64,000 bases of DNA from positions 1-64,000 of IMG/VR virus record IMGVR_UViG_3300042904_000419, one strand, 5' to 3'. The notes under the pieces were generated by a model. That model was not told where the DNA came from. It saw only the letters and a program-made list of their open reading frames with translations, and made no database searches. Of this stretch, positions 46,184 to 54,316 are shown piece by piece; position 1 is the first letter of the stretch; every line of letters begins with the position of its first letter. This DNA is from a virus. The position numbers were made by a program, and so were the translations under genes.

Positions 46184-46660
46184 ATGCCAACCGCGACCCA
46201 TACCGAACGGAAAGCCGCCGAGGAGCTGCTCACGCAGTACTGCCGGACCGCCCACCTGGGCGAGTTGCAGACGGAGATCGTGCGCCAGCACCTGTGCGCG
46301 GGGCGGACGCCGCCGGAACTGCGGGAGACCTTGCCGACCAAGCCCGGCGCCAAGCCGCTCGGGACGCGCCAGATTCGGGACCTGTTGGATGCCGGACTGC
46401 GGCGGGTGTGCGGTCTGCCCGGCGCGCGCGAGATGCTGCAGCAGACGGTAACCGCAGAGCAGTTCGAGCGGATCACGGACCGGGAGAGCCTCCCGCCGAC
46501 GGTGGGCGAGTTGATGGACGGCCCACGGCGACCAGAGCCCGGCCGGCGCTTTTACGGGCGCGAGTGGACCACCATGTGCTTCCTGCCGGGGCAGGAGACG
46601 AAGAAAGGCGAGCGAGGCGTACCGGTGCGGCTGGTGGAGGAGATCCGCCGCCCCTGGTAA
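46184..46660 (+). CDS. HTH protein in the position of a late activator
   Basis: A 158-residue protein from ATG 46184 (GGGAG 12 bases upstream); an alternative start at 46127 adds 19 residues. The helical N-terminus includes LGELQTEIVRQHLCAGRTPPELRETL, and then LGTRQIRDLLDAGLRRVCG, which resembles sigma-70 region 4-like or Q-type helix-turn-helix segments. It is the last gene before tRNA-Met, terminators and the lysis cassette, where a late regulator would sit. No specific family match is claimed. Confidence 0.5.
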   Translation: MPTATHTERKAAEELLTQYCRTAHLGELQTEIVRQHLCAGRTPPELRETLPTKPGAKPLGTRQIRDLLDAGLRRVCGLPGAREMLQQTVTAEQFERITDRESLPPTVGELMDGPRRPEPGRRFYGREWTTMCFLPGQETKKGERGVPVRLVEEIRRPW

Positions 46661-46922
46661 GACGAGCAGGGTTAGTATCCGGCCCGGATCCGGGAGAGGC
46701 CGTGAGGCCACATCCGCGATGGCTCGGTGGTTCTTCGCCTCGATAACACGATTTGCCCGGCAAACGGGCGACAGGGTTCGGGAAACGCGGCCTCGAAAAC
46801 CGCGCGCTCCTTAGTGCCGCAAGGCAGCCGCCTCGAAAACGGTAGAGCACCCGAGCAGCATACCCTGCCAGTCACCGGGGATCGGCTCCCGGCCCTACCC
46901 GTGCGGGGGCTGCACGGGACCT
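46661..46922. other. 262-base non-coding region before tRNA-Met
   Basis: It contains several short hairpins: CCCGTGC-GGGGGCT-GCACGGG at 46898-46918 and CGCGG...CCGCG around CCTCGAAAA near 46780. CCTCGAAAAC occurs twice (with a CCTCGATAAC variant). No convincing gene is seen. It probably holds late-region regulatory RNA or remnants. Confidence 0.4.
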
Positions 46923-46995
46923 GACGCGGTGGAGCAGTTGGTAGCTCGTCGGCCTCATAAGCCGAAGGTCGGCGGTTCGAGTCCGTCCTGCGTCC
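46923..46995 (+). tRNA. tRNA-Met (anticodon CAU)
   Basis: A full cloverleaf: acceptor GACGCGG / CTGCGTC (one G-T pair), D-arm GAGC...AGCTC with TTGGT, anticodon stem TCGGC / GCCGA with loop CTCATAA, variable AGGTC, and T-arm GGCGG-TTCGAGT-CCGTC. G1-C72 pairing makes it an elongator Met, or an Ile tRNA if the anticodon C is modified. It has no CCA end encoded. Confidence 0.85.
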
Positions 46996-47038
46996 CTCCG
47001 GTGCGGAACCGGTGTCACGAGCGTGAGCCATTGACTGG

Positions 47039-47071
47039 GGCCGGGGAAGCGTTCTCCCCGGCCTCTTCTTT
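47039..47071 (+). terminator. Terminator after tRNA-Met
   Basis: A perfect 9-base stem (GGCCGGGGA / TCCCCGGCC), 7-base loop, then TCTTCTTT. Confidence 0.8.
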
Positions 47072-47190
47072 CGTCCGCACCTCGGCGTCACGCTTTACGC
47101 AGTCGGGGAGCGATCCCCACTCCGCGCCCGGACGGGTTCCGGGTAACAGCGGTTTCGCTGTGCCAGTGCTTACTTCAAATCCATGATCCT

Positions 47191-47220
47191 GGCCCGGAGC
47201 CCCCGCTCCGGGCCTTTCTT
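47191..47220 (+). terminator. Second terminator before the lysis genes
   Basis: A perfect 10-base stem (GGCCCGGAGC / GCTCCGGGCC), loop CCCC, then TTTCTT. Between this and the first terminator (47072-47190) no gene is seen. Confidence 0.85.
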
Positions 47221-47249
47221 CATCCCGCGCGGTGCGGCGGACCACTTCG

Positions 47250-47531
47250 ATGCAGCTCGAGCTTGGACACCTGATCACCATCGGCTGCTTTCTCTTCGTG
47301 CAGAATCTGGCGCTGTGCGTCTTCCTGTGGAAGGCGGGGGGCTTCGTAGCACGGGTCGAAACCGCGGTGCAGAAGGTCTCCGAGGTCGGACTCCAGACGC
47401 AGACCGAGGTGCGGGACACTCGCGCCGAGCTGCGGGCGCACACCCAGCAGGAAGAGCACCAGTTCCGCGACATGCTCGTCCACCAGACCGTGTTCGACGG
47501 CCGCCTCAAGGCCATCGAGGGGCGGACCTGA
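47250..47531 (+). CDS. Small membrane protein of the lysis cassette
   Basis: A 93-residue protein from ATG 47250. Residues 5-29 (LGHLITIGCFLFVQNLALCVFLWKAGG) are one membrane segment, followed by a charged coiled coil (VETAVQKVSEVGLQTQTEVRDTRAELRAHTQQEEHQ). It resembles class II/III holins or accessory proteins and is joined by TGATG to the next holin-like gene. The role is inferred from topology and position. Confidence 0.55.
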   Translation: MQLELGHLITIGCFLFVQNLALCVFLWKAGGFVARVETAVQKVSEVGLQTQTEVRDTRAELRAHTQQEEHQFRDMLVHQTVFDGRLKAIEGRT

Positions 47532-47785
47532 TGGAGACGCCGCACCCGGCTCGCCGTCGCCGTCGCAAGACCGGTTTCTACCGCGACCGGCACTTCTGGA
47601 GCGCGGCGATCGTCGCCCTGCTCCCCGTGCTGATCAACCACCTGCCGGCCCCCTGGCAGGACCTCGCCATGGAGATTTACGGCGCCCTGGCCGCGGCCGG
47701 CATCATCGCGGCGCGCCGCCACAACCGGACCGATCTAGGGCTGCGGACGGGGATCTCCTCGACCCAGCCGGAGGACCTGACATGA
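47531..47785 (+). CDS. Holin-like membrane protein
   Basis: An 84-residue protein. A basic N-terminus (PHPARRRRRKTGFYRDR) precedes two apolar helices (HFWSAAIVALLPVLINHL, AMEIYGALAAAGIIAARRHN). Small phage proteins with this topology form pores for the endolysin. It lies just upstream of the endolysin-like gene. Sequence alone cannot prove the pore. Confidence 0.6.
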   Translation: METPHPARRRRRKTGFYRDRHFWSAAIVALLPVLINHLPAPWQDLAMEIYGALAAAGIIAARRHNRTDLGLRTGISSTQPEDLT

Positions 47786-48198
47786 TTCTGGCACTACTCA
47801 AAGCGCTTGGCGTTACCGGCCTCGGCCAGTTGAAGACCGCCGGCCCGGTTGCACTCAAAGCCGCGCTGCAGTCCGCGCTGGCCCGGGGTCGCGCCGGCAT
47901 CCTGAAGAAAGCGCTCACGCGGCTCACGAAGGACGGCGACGTCGCGAAGCTGACCCAGGACGGGCCGTTCATGGATCGCGACGGGGTCGCCATGACCGGG
48001 CGGCAGATGTTCGCCCATCAAGCGCTGTACGCGATCCCCCGGGCCGCTGGCATCGGCGGTACGCTCACGGACCTGGTGCGCGATGATCACGTGACGGCTT
48101 GGGGTCTGGCCGAGGCCGACACGCTCCTCTCCGGCGTGACGGATGGCAGCGTGGCGTTAAGCCTCGTCTTCGACCGGCTGCTGGAGCAGATCGGATAG
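47782..48198 (+). CDS. Lysis-region hypothetical protein
   Basis: A 138-residue protein. Hydrophobic/amphipathic N-terminus (LALLKALGVTGLGQLKTAGPVALKAAL), helices with basic residues, and a C-terminal half with LVFDRLLEQIG. It overlaps the holin-like stop by 4 bases. It could be a minor structural or lysis-related protein. No family seen. Confidence 0.5.
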   Translation: MILALLKALGVTGLGQLKTAGPVALKAALQSALARGRAGILKKALTRLTKDGDVAKLTQDGPFMDRDGVAMTGRQMFAHQALYAIPRAAGIGGTLTDLVRDDHVTAWGLAEADTLLSGVTDGSVALSLVFDRLLEQIG

Positions 48199-48202
48199 GC
48201 CC

Positions 48203-48778
48203 GTGCTCACGCTTACCAACGCGCGCATCCGGGAGGCGCTCGCCGCCCTCGGTTACCCCGCACCGGCGCCCGGGCAGCTCCACCTGCTCGGCGTACGGGG
48301 CGCGGTCCCGGTGAGCGCGAACGTGCTTCGCCCCGGCGCGAACCACCTGGACCGCTACGACGACAGCCTCGTCCTGTTCGGGACCACGCTGCACGCCTAT
48401 CGGGCGACGGTGGACCCGGGGAAGCGCTATACGGACCAGCCACAGAACGCCGCCGGCTGTGCCCACCTGGTGAACGGCTACTGGCGGTATCAGCGCGGCC
48501 TCCACAAGGGGATCCCCGCCCTCATACAGGCAGCTCCGGTGACCGTGCGGCGCGACCGGGATCGGGACGGAGACGACGAGGCCGGTGAGCCGGTAGAGAC
48601 CGGGATGTTCGGGATCAACCTCCACCCGGGCGGGAACGGAGCGCAGCCGGTGGGACCGTGGTCCGCGGGTTGTCAGGTAATCCCGCGCGAGGGGTGGCCG
48701 TCCTTCTGGGAGCACGTGCTCGCCAGTGGGCAGAGGCACTTCGGTTACTGGTTGCTCGACGCGAAGGATTTGAGTTAG
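48203..48778 (+). CDS. Endolysin candidate, L,D-transpeptidase-like fold
   Basis: A 191-residue protein from GTG 48203. The motif MFGINLHPGGNGAQPVGPWSAGCQVIP carries the His...SxGC pattern (His-x-Gly and Ser-x-Gly-Cys) of YkuD-like L,D-transpeptidases and related peptidoglycan enzymes. The N-terminal third contains LGVRGAVPVSANVLRPGANHLDRYDDS. Following a holin-like gene, it should attack or remodel peptidoglycan at lysis. It could instead be a peptidase of the same fold; the enzyme class is an inference. Confidence 0.55.
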   Translation: MLTLTNARIREALAALGYPAPAPGQLHLLGVRGAVPVSANVLRPGANHLDRYDDSLVLFGTTLHAYRATVDPGKRYTDQPQNAAGCAHLVNGYWRYQRGLHKGIPALIQAAPVTVRRDRDRDGDDEAGEPVETGMFGINLHPGGNGAQPVGPWSAGCQVIPREGWPSFWEHVLASGQRHFGYWLLDAKDLS

Positions 48779-48850
48779 GGCCGCTGTGGTCTCCCTCTCT
48801 GTAAGACACCTGCGCCTGCGTCCGCGTCTCACTCCCGTGCGAATTCTCCC

Positions 48851-49678
48851 ATGCGACTCGAACCCGGCGCCTCCCTTGCCGCCGCTGCCAAGCGGGCCCC
48901 CGGCGAGCGGATCATCCTCACGGCCGGCGCGTACGCGGGCGGCGTGATTAGCGGCGTACGGAAGCTTCACCTCCAGGCCGAAGGCATCGTGATCCTGACG
49001 GGAGGCGCGGAGCTCAAGATCGAGAACTGCGGGGAGGTCGTGCTCGAAGACTTCGAGGTGCATAAGAGCCGCACGCACGGCGTCCGCGTGATCGGGTGCG
49101 AGAGCCTGCGCGCCGTCGGCCTCCGTCTCCAGAGCAGCACGTCCAATGGACTCCTCACCGCCAACACGCCCCACGTCGAGGTGCTGGACTGCGAGAGCCG
49201 GGACTCCGTTGACGGCCACGGGTTCTACCTCAGTCAGTCCGGAGACCACCTGCTCATTCGCGACTGCACGGCCCACGGCAACGCCCGCGCCGGGATCCAG
49301 GTCAACGCGGTGGAGGGGCGGCCGAAGAAGCGCGACGTGAGCCGGGACGGGATTTCGCAGGACGTCCAGCTCCTCCGCAACGTCCTCACCGGTAACCAGA
49401 CCCGCTACGGTGGCGCGGCGCTCAACCTGGCCGGCTGCCGAGGCGTGATCATCCAGGGCAACCGGATCGAGGCGCACCGCGGTCGGCACGGCATCGCGCT
49501 GTGGGACGACGAGGCCGGCGCGGAGTTCGCGTGTCGGGACGTGGCGATCGAGGGGAACAGCGTCAGCTTTGCTCCGGGGTTTGGTAGCGCGAATGTGAGC
49601 GTCGGGAAGACGTGTCAGCGGGTGAGCGTGGGGCGGAACGCGTGGGCTGTGGGGGCGGTGGAAGTGAGTCGGGGGTGA
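48851..49678 (+). CDS. Right-handed beta-helix protein
   Basis: A 275-residue protein. Repeating strands about 22 residues apart (GVRVIGCESLRAVGLRLQSSTSNGLLTANTPHVEVLDCESRDSVDGHGFYLSQSGDHLLIRDC and on) are typical of parallel beta-helix proteins (pectate lyase-like). A mid-region with basic residues (EGRPKKRDVSRDGISQD) interrupts the helix. Proteins like this are usually tail spikes, so its place in the lysis cassette is unusual. No catalytic set identified. Confidence 0.7.
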   Translation: MRLEPGASLAAAAKRAPGERIILTAGAYAGGVISGVRKLHLQAEGIVILTGGAELKIENCGEVVLEDFEVHKSRTHGVRVIGCESLRAVGLRLQSSTSNGLLTANTPHVEVLDCESRDSVDGHGFYLSQSGDHLLIRDCTAHGNARAGIQVNAVEGRPKKRDVSRDGISQDVQLLRNVLTGNQTRYGGAALNLAGCRGVIIQGNRIEAHRGRHGIALWDDEAGAEFACRDVAIEGNSVSFAPGFGSANVSVGKTCQRVSVGRNAWAVGAVEVSRG

Positions 49679-49680
49679 GG

Positions 49681-49809
49681 ATGGATCCCAAATCCTTCGT
49701 TTGCGGCATAGTCGCCGGGATGGGCCTCGCCGTGGTGGCTCGCGGCCTGGGATGCCTGCTAGGCATGCTTGCCGGGTTTCGCGAGATAAGGCGCATGGAG
49801 CGTTGGTAG
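49681..49809 (+). CDS. Small membrane protein
   Basis: A 42-residue protein from ATG 49681: MDPKSFVCGIVAGMGLAVVARGLGCLLGMLAGFREIRRMERW. One hydrophobic segment (residues 6-32) with a basic tail. It may be a lysis accessory or antiholin-type peptide. Only a weak ribosome binding site. Confidence 0.55.
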   Translation: MDPKSFVCGIVAGMGLAVVARGLGCLLGMLAGFREIRRMERW

Positions 49810-49855
49810 CTTTCCGGCCGGGAGAGCATCGGTCGGCATGGATAGAGAGGATGAG

Positions 49856-50380
49856 ATGAGACTTCCGAGAGGAATGGGCTTGATCCTGGCGGCCCTAACG
49901 CTGGGAGTGGTCGGGATGGCTCCGGCGCAGGCGAGCGCGCCACCCGGCCGGAGTGAGCCGGTCAGCTTTCGCCTGGAGGCGCCGCAGTATACCGGGGGCG
50001 GGACGGTGATGGCGCATGCCACGATTCCGGCAGTGGCGGGGCTAGCGGCTATCGCTCTGACCAGCATCGCACCGGCTAGCGCGTCGCGATTGTTTCGCAA
50101 GAAGCCGGTGACTGTCGAGGCCATCACGTTCGAGGAGTTGGTGGAATATGGTCGCGAGAACGGCGCCAACATCGTCAACGGGATGCCGTGGTCGTTCCAG
50201 TATAAGGGTCATCCGATCACCCACGAGAACGACGACTGCTACCTGATCCCAACGCTGGAAGGAACGATGGAGTTTCGGCGTGGGGACATGCTCATTACCG
50301 GCGTGAAGGGCGAGATTTACCCCTGCAAGGCCGAAATCTTCGCGGCGACCTACGAGCCGGCCGCAGCCCCCACGGGATAG
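49856..50380 (+). CDS. Secreted-type protein with PGDYG-like domain
   Basis: A 174-residue protein from ATG 49856 (AGAGAGG upstream). Residues 1-28 look like a signal peptide (basic start, LILAALTLGVVGMAPAQASA). Residues from about 80 (FRKKPVTVEAITFEELVEYGREN...YLIPTLEGTMEFRRGDMLITGVKGEIYPCKAEIFAATYE) are typical of small phage proteins with a PGDYG-like beta domain, which are normally cytoplasmic. The fusion is unusual and could be a lysis accessory factor. Confidence 0.6.
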   Translation: MRLPRGMGLILAALTLGVVGMAPAQASAPPGRSEPVSFRLEAPQYTGGGTVMAHATIPAVAGLAAIALTSIAPASASRLFRKKPVTVEAITFEELVEYGRENGANIVNGMPWSFQYKGHPITHENDDCYLIPTLEGTMEFRRGDMLITGVKGEIYPCKAEIFAATYEPAAAPTG

Positions 50381-50388
50381 CCCCAACC

Positions 50389-50453
50389 GCGAAGTAGCTC
50401 AACGGTAGAGCGCCGGGCTTCCCGGTGACCGCGGTTCAACTCCGCGCTTCGCA
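50389..50453 (+). pseudogene. Shortened tRNA-Gly-like element
   Basis: 65 bases. T-arm CGCGG-TTCAACT-CCGCG and D-arm GCTC...GAGC are intact. The acceptor has only 6 base pairs (GCGAAG / CTTCGC). The anticodon arm is a compact hairpin CCGGG-CTT-CCCGG instead of a 5-pair stem with a 7-base loop. A full tRNA-Gly(UCC) would carry about 5 more bases (AACCC) there. It is probably a remnant or a non-decoding tRNA-like RNA. Confidence 0.6.
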
Positions 50454-50500
50454 ATGCAGATTTCCTACCAGAACGCGGCGGATTAGTAGCTGCTCGCCCT

Positions 50501-50551
50501 GTTAACCCTGGCGGTTAACACAGTTAACGCATGGAACCAGGAACGGTTAAC
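50501..50551 (+). repeat. Cluster of four GTTAAC palindromes at the terminase gene
   Basis: GTTAAC occurs at 50501-50506, 50514-50519, 50523-50528 and 50546-50551. The first two form an inverted repeat (GTTAACC-N5-GGTTAAC). This lies at and just before the start codon of the small terminase gene, a typical place for a packaging (pac/cos) or TerS-binding site. Confidence 0.6.
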
Positions 50552-51265
50552 CCCCGCGGCGCCCGCTTCACCGACCAGGAGCTGCGCGAAGACCTCGGCA
50601 GCGGGCTCAAGCCGGCGGACATCGCCCGAAAGTACCAGGTCAGCCCCGCAGCGGTCTCCAAGCGGATCACGAAGCTCAACCTGGCCACCACCACGGCGGC
50701 TGTCGCCCCCGAGGAATCCCGCCGGTTCGTCAGCGGTCAGATCAACGCCATCGAGCAGTTGGAGCGCGGCCTGGGCCGGGTGAACCTGCTGATGGATGCC
50801 TGCGACGCGTGGCTGCGGAGTGCAGACGATCCGGAGCGCTACGACGTGGGGGCCCGCGCCGAAGAGGTAGACGTCACGTACGAGGTAGAGGTCCGCACCG
50901 CGAACGGCTCCCTGGTTACCCAGAAGCGCACCAAGCGGCTCACAGAGCTGATGGGCTGCCTGGAAGGCGAGGACGAAGACGGCGCCCGGTTCTGCGGCTG
51001 GAAGCACGGCGAGACCAAGCGCGCCGACCCCCGCGAGTTGATCCTCCGCACCGTAGCCGAAGGCCGGCAGACGGTGGCAGCCGCTACGGAGCTCGCGAAG
51101 CTCCTGGCAGACATGCGGGCCATGCAGGAGTGGCGCGAGGTGGTGCTGGGAGCGATCGGGAGAGCGGCGCCGGATGTTCGCGACGAAATCATCGCCGAGG
51201 TTCGATCCTCTCTCGTTCTCCGCGGGCTTCTTGACGGACCCGCGGGCAGCGGTCAGGTGCACTGA
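50531..51265 (+). CDS. Terminase small subunit
   Basis: A 244-residue protein. Residues 10-60 (ARFTDQELREDLGSGLKPADIARKYQVSPAAVSKRITKLNL) form a helix-turn-helix. The centre is acidic and helical (QLERGLGRVNLLMDACDAWLRSADDPER), and the C-terminus holds an oligomerisation helix region. It precedes the large subunit, which overlaps its 3' end by 92 bases. It should recognise the packaging site, possibly the GTTAAC cluster at its own start. Confidence 0.7.
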   Translation: MEPGTVNPRGARFTDQELREDLGSGLKPADIARKYQVSPAAVSKRITKLNLATTTAAVAPEESRRFVSGQINAIEQLERGLGRVNLLMDACDAWLRSADDPERYDVGARAEEVDVTYEVEVRTANGSLVTQKRTKRLTELMGCLEGEDEDGARFCGWKHGETKRADPRELILRTVAEGRQTVAAATELAKLLADMRAMQEWREVVLGAIGRAAPDVRDEIIAEVRSSLVLRGLLDGPAGSGQVH

Positions 51266-52820
51266 GCAGAAGCTTACCCTGGCGGACCTGCGGATCCGCA
51301 CCAAGGACAAGCGCATCATCGGGTTCGCGCCGAACCCGGTGCAGGTGCTCTACCTGGACCAGCTATGTCCGCGCTGGCGGGCCGGCGACTACAAGCTGCA
51401 GGCGACGAAGGAGATCATCCTCAAAGCCCGCCAGTTCGGGTTCTCGACCCTGATCCTGGGCCTTTTCTTCCTGGACACGATCAGCACGCCGAACACGAGC
51501 ACGGTAGTCATTGCCCATGACGGCGAGAGCACCGAGCGCCTGTTCCGGATGGTGCATCGCTTCTACCTGAGCCTGCCGGAAACGACCCGACCCCGCACCA
51601 AGTTTGCCAACCGCCGCGAATATCTGTGGCCGGATCTGGACTCCTCGTTCTTCGTGGGGACCGCCGGCGCCAAGGACTTCGGGCGCTCCTCCACGATCAA
51701 CAACGTGCACATGTCCGAGGTCGGCATGTGGAAGAACGGCGAGGAGTTGGTGAGCGGTCTCCTGCAGGCGGTGCCGGCCGGTGGCAACGTCTTCGCAGAG
51801 AGTACGGCAAAAGGGCTGGGGAACTGGTTCCACTCCGAGTACACCGCGGCCGAACGCGGAGATTCCGTCTTCGTTCCGCGTTTCTTCGGCTGGCATCAAC
51901 ACGAGGAGTACCGGAGCGCTCCGGGGCCGGGTTTCACGCCCACGCCCGACGAAGAGAAGCTAATCGCCGCGTACAGGGTAACGCCGGAGCAGTTGGCCTG
52001 GCGTCGTACGAAGATTCTAGAACTCCGGGACCTGTTCCCCCAGGAATACCCGGCGAACGCCCGCGAGGCGTTCCTGACTTCCGGCAATCCCTACTTCGAT
52101 CGAGCCAAGCTCAGCGAGCTGTCCGACGCACTACACGGCCCGGAGCACCGGCCGCTCAAGCCGGAGATCCCCGTCGCCTATCCACTCCTGCGCCGGGAAC
52201 CGAAGCTCACGATCTGGAAAGCGCCAGCACCTGGTCGCCGGTACGTGATCGGGGCGGACACGGCCGAAGGGCTGCCGGACAAGGGCAAAGACGCGGACTT
52301 CGACAGCGCAGACGTGTTCGACGCGGAGACCTGGGAGCAGGTGGCGCGCCTGCATGGCCAGTGGGACACGCACCAGTACGGGCTGCTGCTGGCGGAGCTC
52401 GGCACCTGGTATAACCTGGCGCTCCTCGGCATCGAGCGGAACAACCACGGGCACGCGGTGATCAACGCCGCGATGCATACGGCCGGCTACCCGGTACAGA
52501 AGCCGGGGCAGGGCTCCGGGCTCTACTGTCACGAGGAGTTCGACGAGAAGAAGACGGTTACGGCACGCCGGCCGGGCTGGCCAACCACGGCGAAGACCAA
52601 GTTCTTCGCGCTCGACGGACTGGCCACCAGCATCGACGAGGACGCGCTAAAGCTCCACTCCCCGCAGACCGTCTCTGAACTCCTTACCTTCGTGAAGCTT
52701 CCGGGCGGCAAGGCGGGCGGCGAAGGCAAGTGTCACGACGACGCGGTGATGAGCTGTGCGATTGCGGATGCGCTGTTGAAGATGCGGTTGAGCGCGCCAC
52801 GGAAAATTTGGGCCAAATGA
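51174..52820 (+). CDS. terL: Terminase large subunit
   Basis: A 548-residue protein. The ATPase part has the degenerate Walker A EIILKARQFGFSTLILG near residue 80, and STVVIAHDGESTERLFRMVHRFY. The nuclease part has GADTAEGLPDKGKDADFDSADV (first Asp set) and CHDDAVMSCAIADALL (last Asp pair). This motor packages DNA into proheads and cuts it. No Lys follows the Gly in the P-loop; the Lys in KARQ may substitute. The start shares its region with terS. Confidence 0.9.
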   Translation: MFATKSSPRFDPLSFSAGFLTDPRAAVRCTEQKLTLADLRIRTKDKRIIGFAPNPVQVLYLDQLCPRWRAGDYKLQATKEIILKARQFGFSTLILGLFFLDTISTPNTSTVVIAHDGESTERLFRMVHRFYLSLPETTRPRTKFANRREYLWPDLDSSFFVGTAGAKDFGRSSTINNVHMSEVGMWKNGEELVSGLLQAVPAGGNVFAESTAKGLGNWFHSEYTAAERGDSVFVPRFFGWHQHEEYRSAPGPGFTPTPDEEKLIAAYRVTPEQLAWRRTKILELRDLFPQEYPANAREAFLTSGNPYFDRAKLSELSDALHGPEHRPLKPEIPVAYPLLRREPKLTIWKAPAPGRRYVIGADTAEGLPDKGKDADFDSADVFDAETWEQVARLHGQWDTHQYGLLLAELGTWYNLALLGIERNNHGHAVINAAMHTAGYPVQKPGQGSGLYCHEEFDEKKTVTARRPGWPTTAKTKFFALDGLATSIDEDALKLHSPQTVSELLTFVKLPGGKAGGEGKCHDDAVMSCAIADALLKMRLSAPRKIWAK

Positions 52821-54316
52821 GAGCAATCGACGGCGCGCGCGCCTACCTCGCCGCCCGGGGTAATGGGTGGTCGCATGGGGAGGCGCGGGAGACCGCGGAA
52901 CTGGTGCGGGCCTCCGGCGGCCTGGTCGCGGTCAAATCCCTGCTCCACAGCGCCGGCGGCTTCTCCGGGAACAATACCGGCTGGCCGAACTCCTTTCGCA
53001 AGCTGACGGATAGCTGGCCGGAGCGCACGGGGCAAAGCGCCTCCGGCGTCTCCCTGGATCAGTTCTGGAGCTGCTCCACCGTCCAGGCGAACCTGAGCTT
53101 TATCCAACGGACGTTCCCCGAGGCGCGCCCCCGGGTGCTGGATGGCGAGGGCGAGGACGCGGAGGAGATCCTGGGGCACCCGCTCACGCGGCTCCTCAAC
53201 CGGCCGAACCCGTTCTACACGGCACATCGGCTGTGGCAGGTGACGCTGGCCGACTGGTGGGTCACAGGCCGGGGCAATGCCTACTGGCGGATCGTGCGCG
53301 GCGGCTATCGGGAACCGGTGGAGCTCTGGCACCTGCCGGCGGCAGAGGTAGAGCCGGACTGGCCCCGGGATGGTAGCGCGTTCATCTCGCACTACCGCCG
53401 CACGGTGAACGGCAAGACGGAGGAGCTGGACCCGCGTGACGTAGTGCACTTCCGCTTTGGCCAGGACCCACACAACAGCCGCAAAGGCTGGTCGCCGCTC
53501 CTGGCGGGGGCGCTGGAGGTGGCGAACCTTAACGAGGGCGGGCGGTACCGGGTCGGCCTCCTGGAGCGCCACGGGGTTCCGTCCTACGCCCTGACGCCGC
53601 AGAACGAGCAGGTCGCCCAGGGGATGGACGAGCCCACCATCGAGCTGCTCCAGCGGCTCTGGCAGGAGAAGCACACCGGCGCGATGCGCGGCGGGCTGTT
53701 CGTGCCCAACTTCGCCGCGAAGCTGGACCGCGTGGGCTACTCCCCGCAGGAGCTCGACATCCGCCAGATGCTCGGCTGGGACGCCGACATGGTGTGCGCC
53801 CTCTTCGGGCTCAGCTCCATGGTGCTGGGCTTGCCCTCCGGCGAGGAGCATCGCACCTTCGCGAACATGGCCGAGGCGCGGGAGAGCGCGTTCGAGAGCA
53901 ACATCGTCCCCACCCAGGCGCTCATGGCGGCGGACCTGGAACTGCAACTCCTTCCGGAGTTCGACTCGGACGAGTCCCATCACGTCGGTTGGGATTACAG
54001 CCGGGTGCGGGTGCTGCAGGACGATCAGGACAAGCTGTATACGCGGCTGGATCAGGCGGTGACTACCGGCTGGTTGGCGCCGAACGAGGCGCGGAAGAAG
54101 GTGAGCCTCCCGGCGCTCAAGGGCGGCGACGAGCCAAAGCCGCTGTCCGCCGAGGTGCGCGAAGACTACCAGCAAGGGATCATCACCCGCAACGAGGCCC
54201 GGAAGCGCCGCGGGCTGCCACCGGTGAAGGAAGAGGCTGCGGCGCCTGCGGGTGAGCTAGAGGCGGGAACGGAACCCGCGGTGGGCGCAGCAGGTGGCGC
54301 ACCCGGGGCACGCTGA
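52817..54316 (+). CDS. Portal protein, HK97 type
   Basis: A 499-residue protein from ATG 52817 (ATGA overlap with terL). Motifs include VSLDQFWSCSTVQANLSFIQRTFPEARPRV, FYTAHRLWQVTLADWWVTGRGNAYWRIVRGG, WHLPAAEVEPDWPRDG, DPRDVVHFRFGQDPHNSRKGWSPLLAGALEVANLNEG and the C-terminal GKLTARNEAR-like ITRNEARKRRGLPPVKE. The dodecameric portal is the DNA entry channel of the head. Confidence 0.9.
   Translation: MRAIDGARAYLAARGNGWSHGEARETAELVRASGGLVAVKSLLHSAGGFSGNNTGWPNSFRKLTDSWPERTGQSASGVSLDQFWSCSTVQANLSFIQRTFPEARPRVLDGEGEDAEEILGHPLTRLLNRPNPFYTAHRLWQVTLADWWVTGRGNAYWRIVRGGYREPVELWHLPAAEVEPDWPRDGSAFISHYRRTVNGKTEELDPRDVVHFRFGQDPHNSRKGWSPLLAGALEVANLNEGGRYRVGLLERHGVPSYALTPQNEQVAQGMDEPTIELLQRLWQEKHTGAMRGGLFVPNFAAKLDRVGYSPQELDIRQMLGWDADMVCALFGLSSMVLGLPSGEEHRTFANMAEARESAFESNIVPTQALMAADLELQLLPEFDSDESHHVGWDYSRVRVLQDDQDKLYTRLDQAVTTGWLAPNEARKKVSLPALKGGDEPKPLSAEVREDYQQGIITRNEARKRRGLPPVKEEAAAPAGELEAGTEPAVGAAGGAPGAR

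Noticed and set aside
46661-46922. Possible extra tRNA or structured RNA genes before tRNA-Met
   Set aside because: Short stems and T-loop-like sequences are present, but no complete cloverleaf could be drawn.
47072-47190. A second tRNA between the two terminators (TTCAAATCC near 47174)
   Set aside because: The T-arm-like sequence has no matching acceptor or D-arm.
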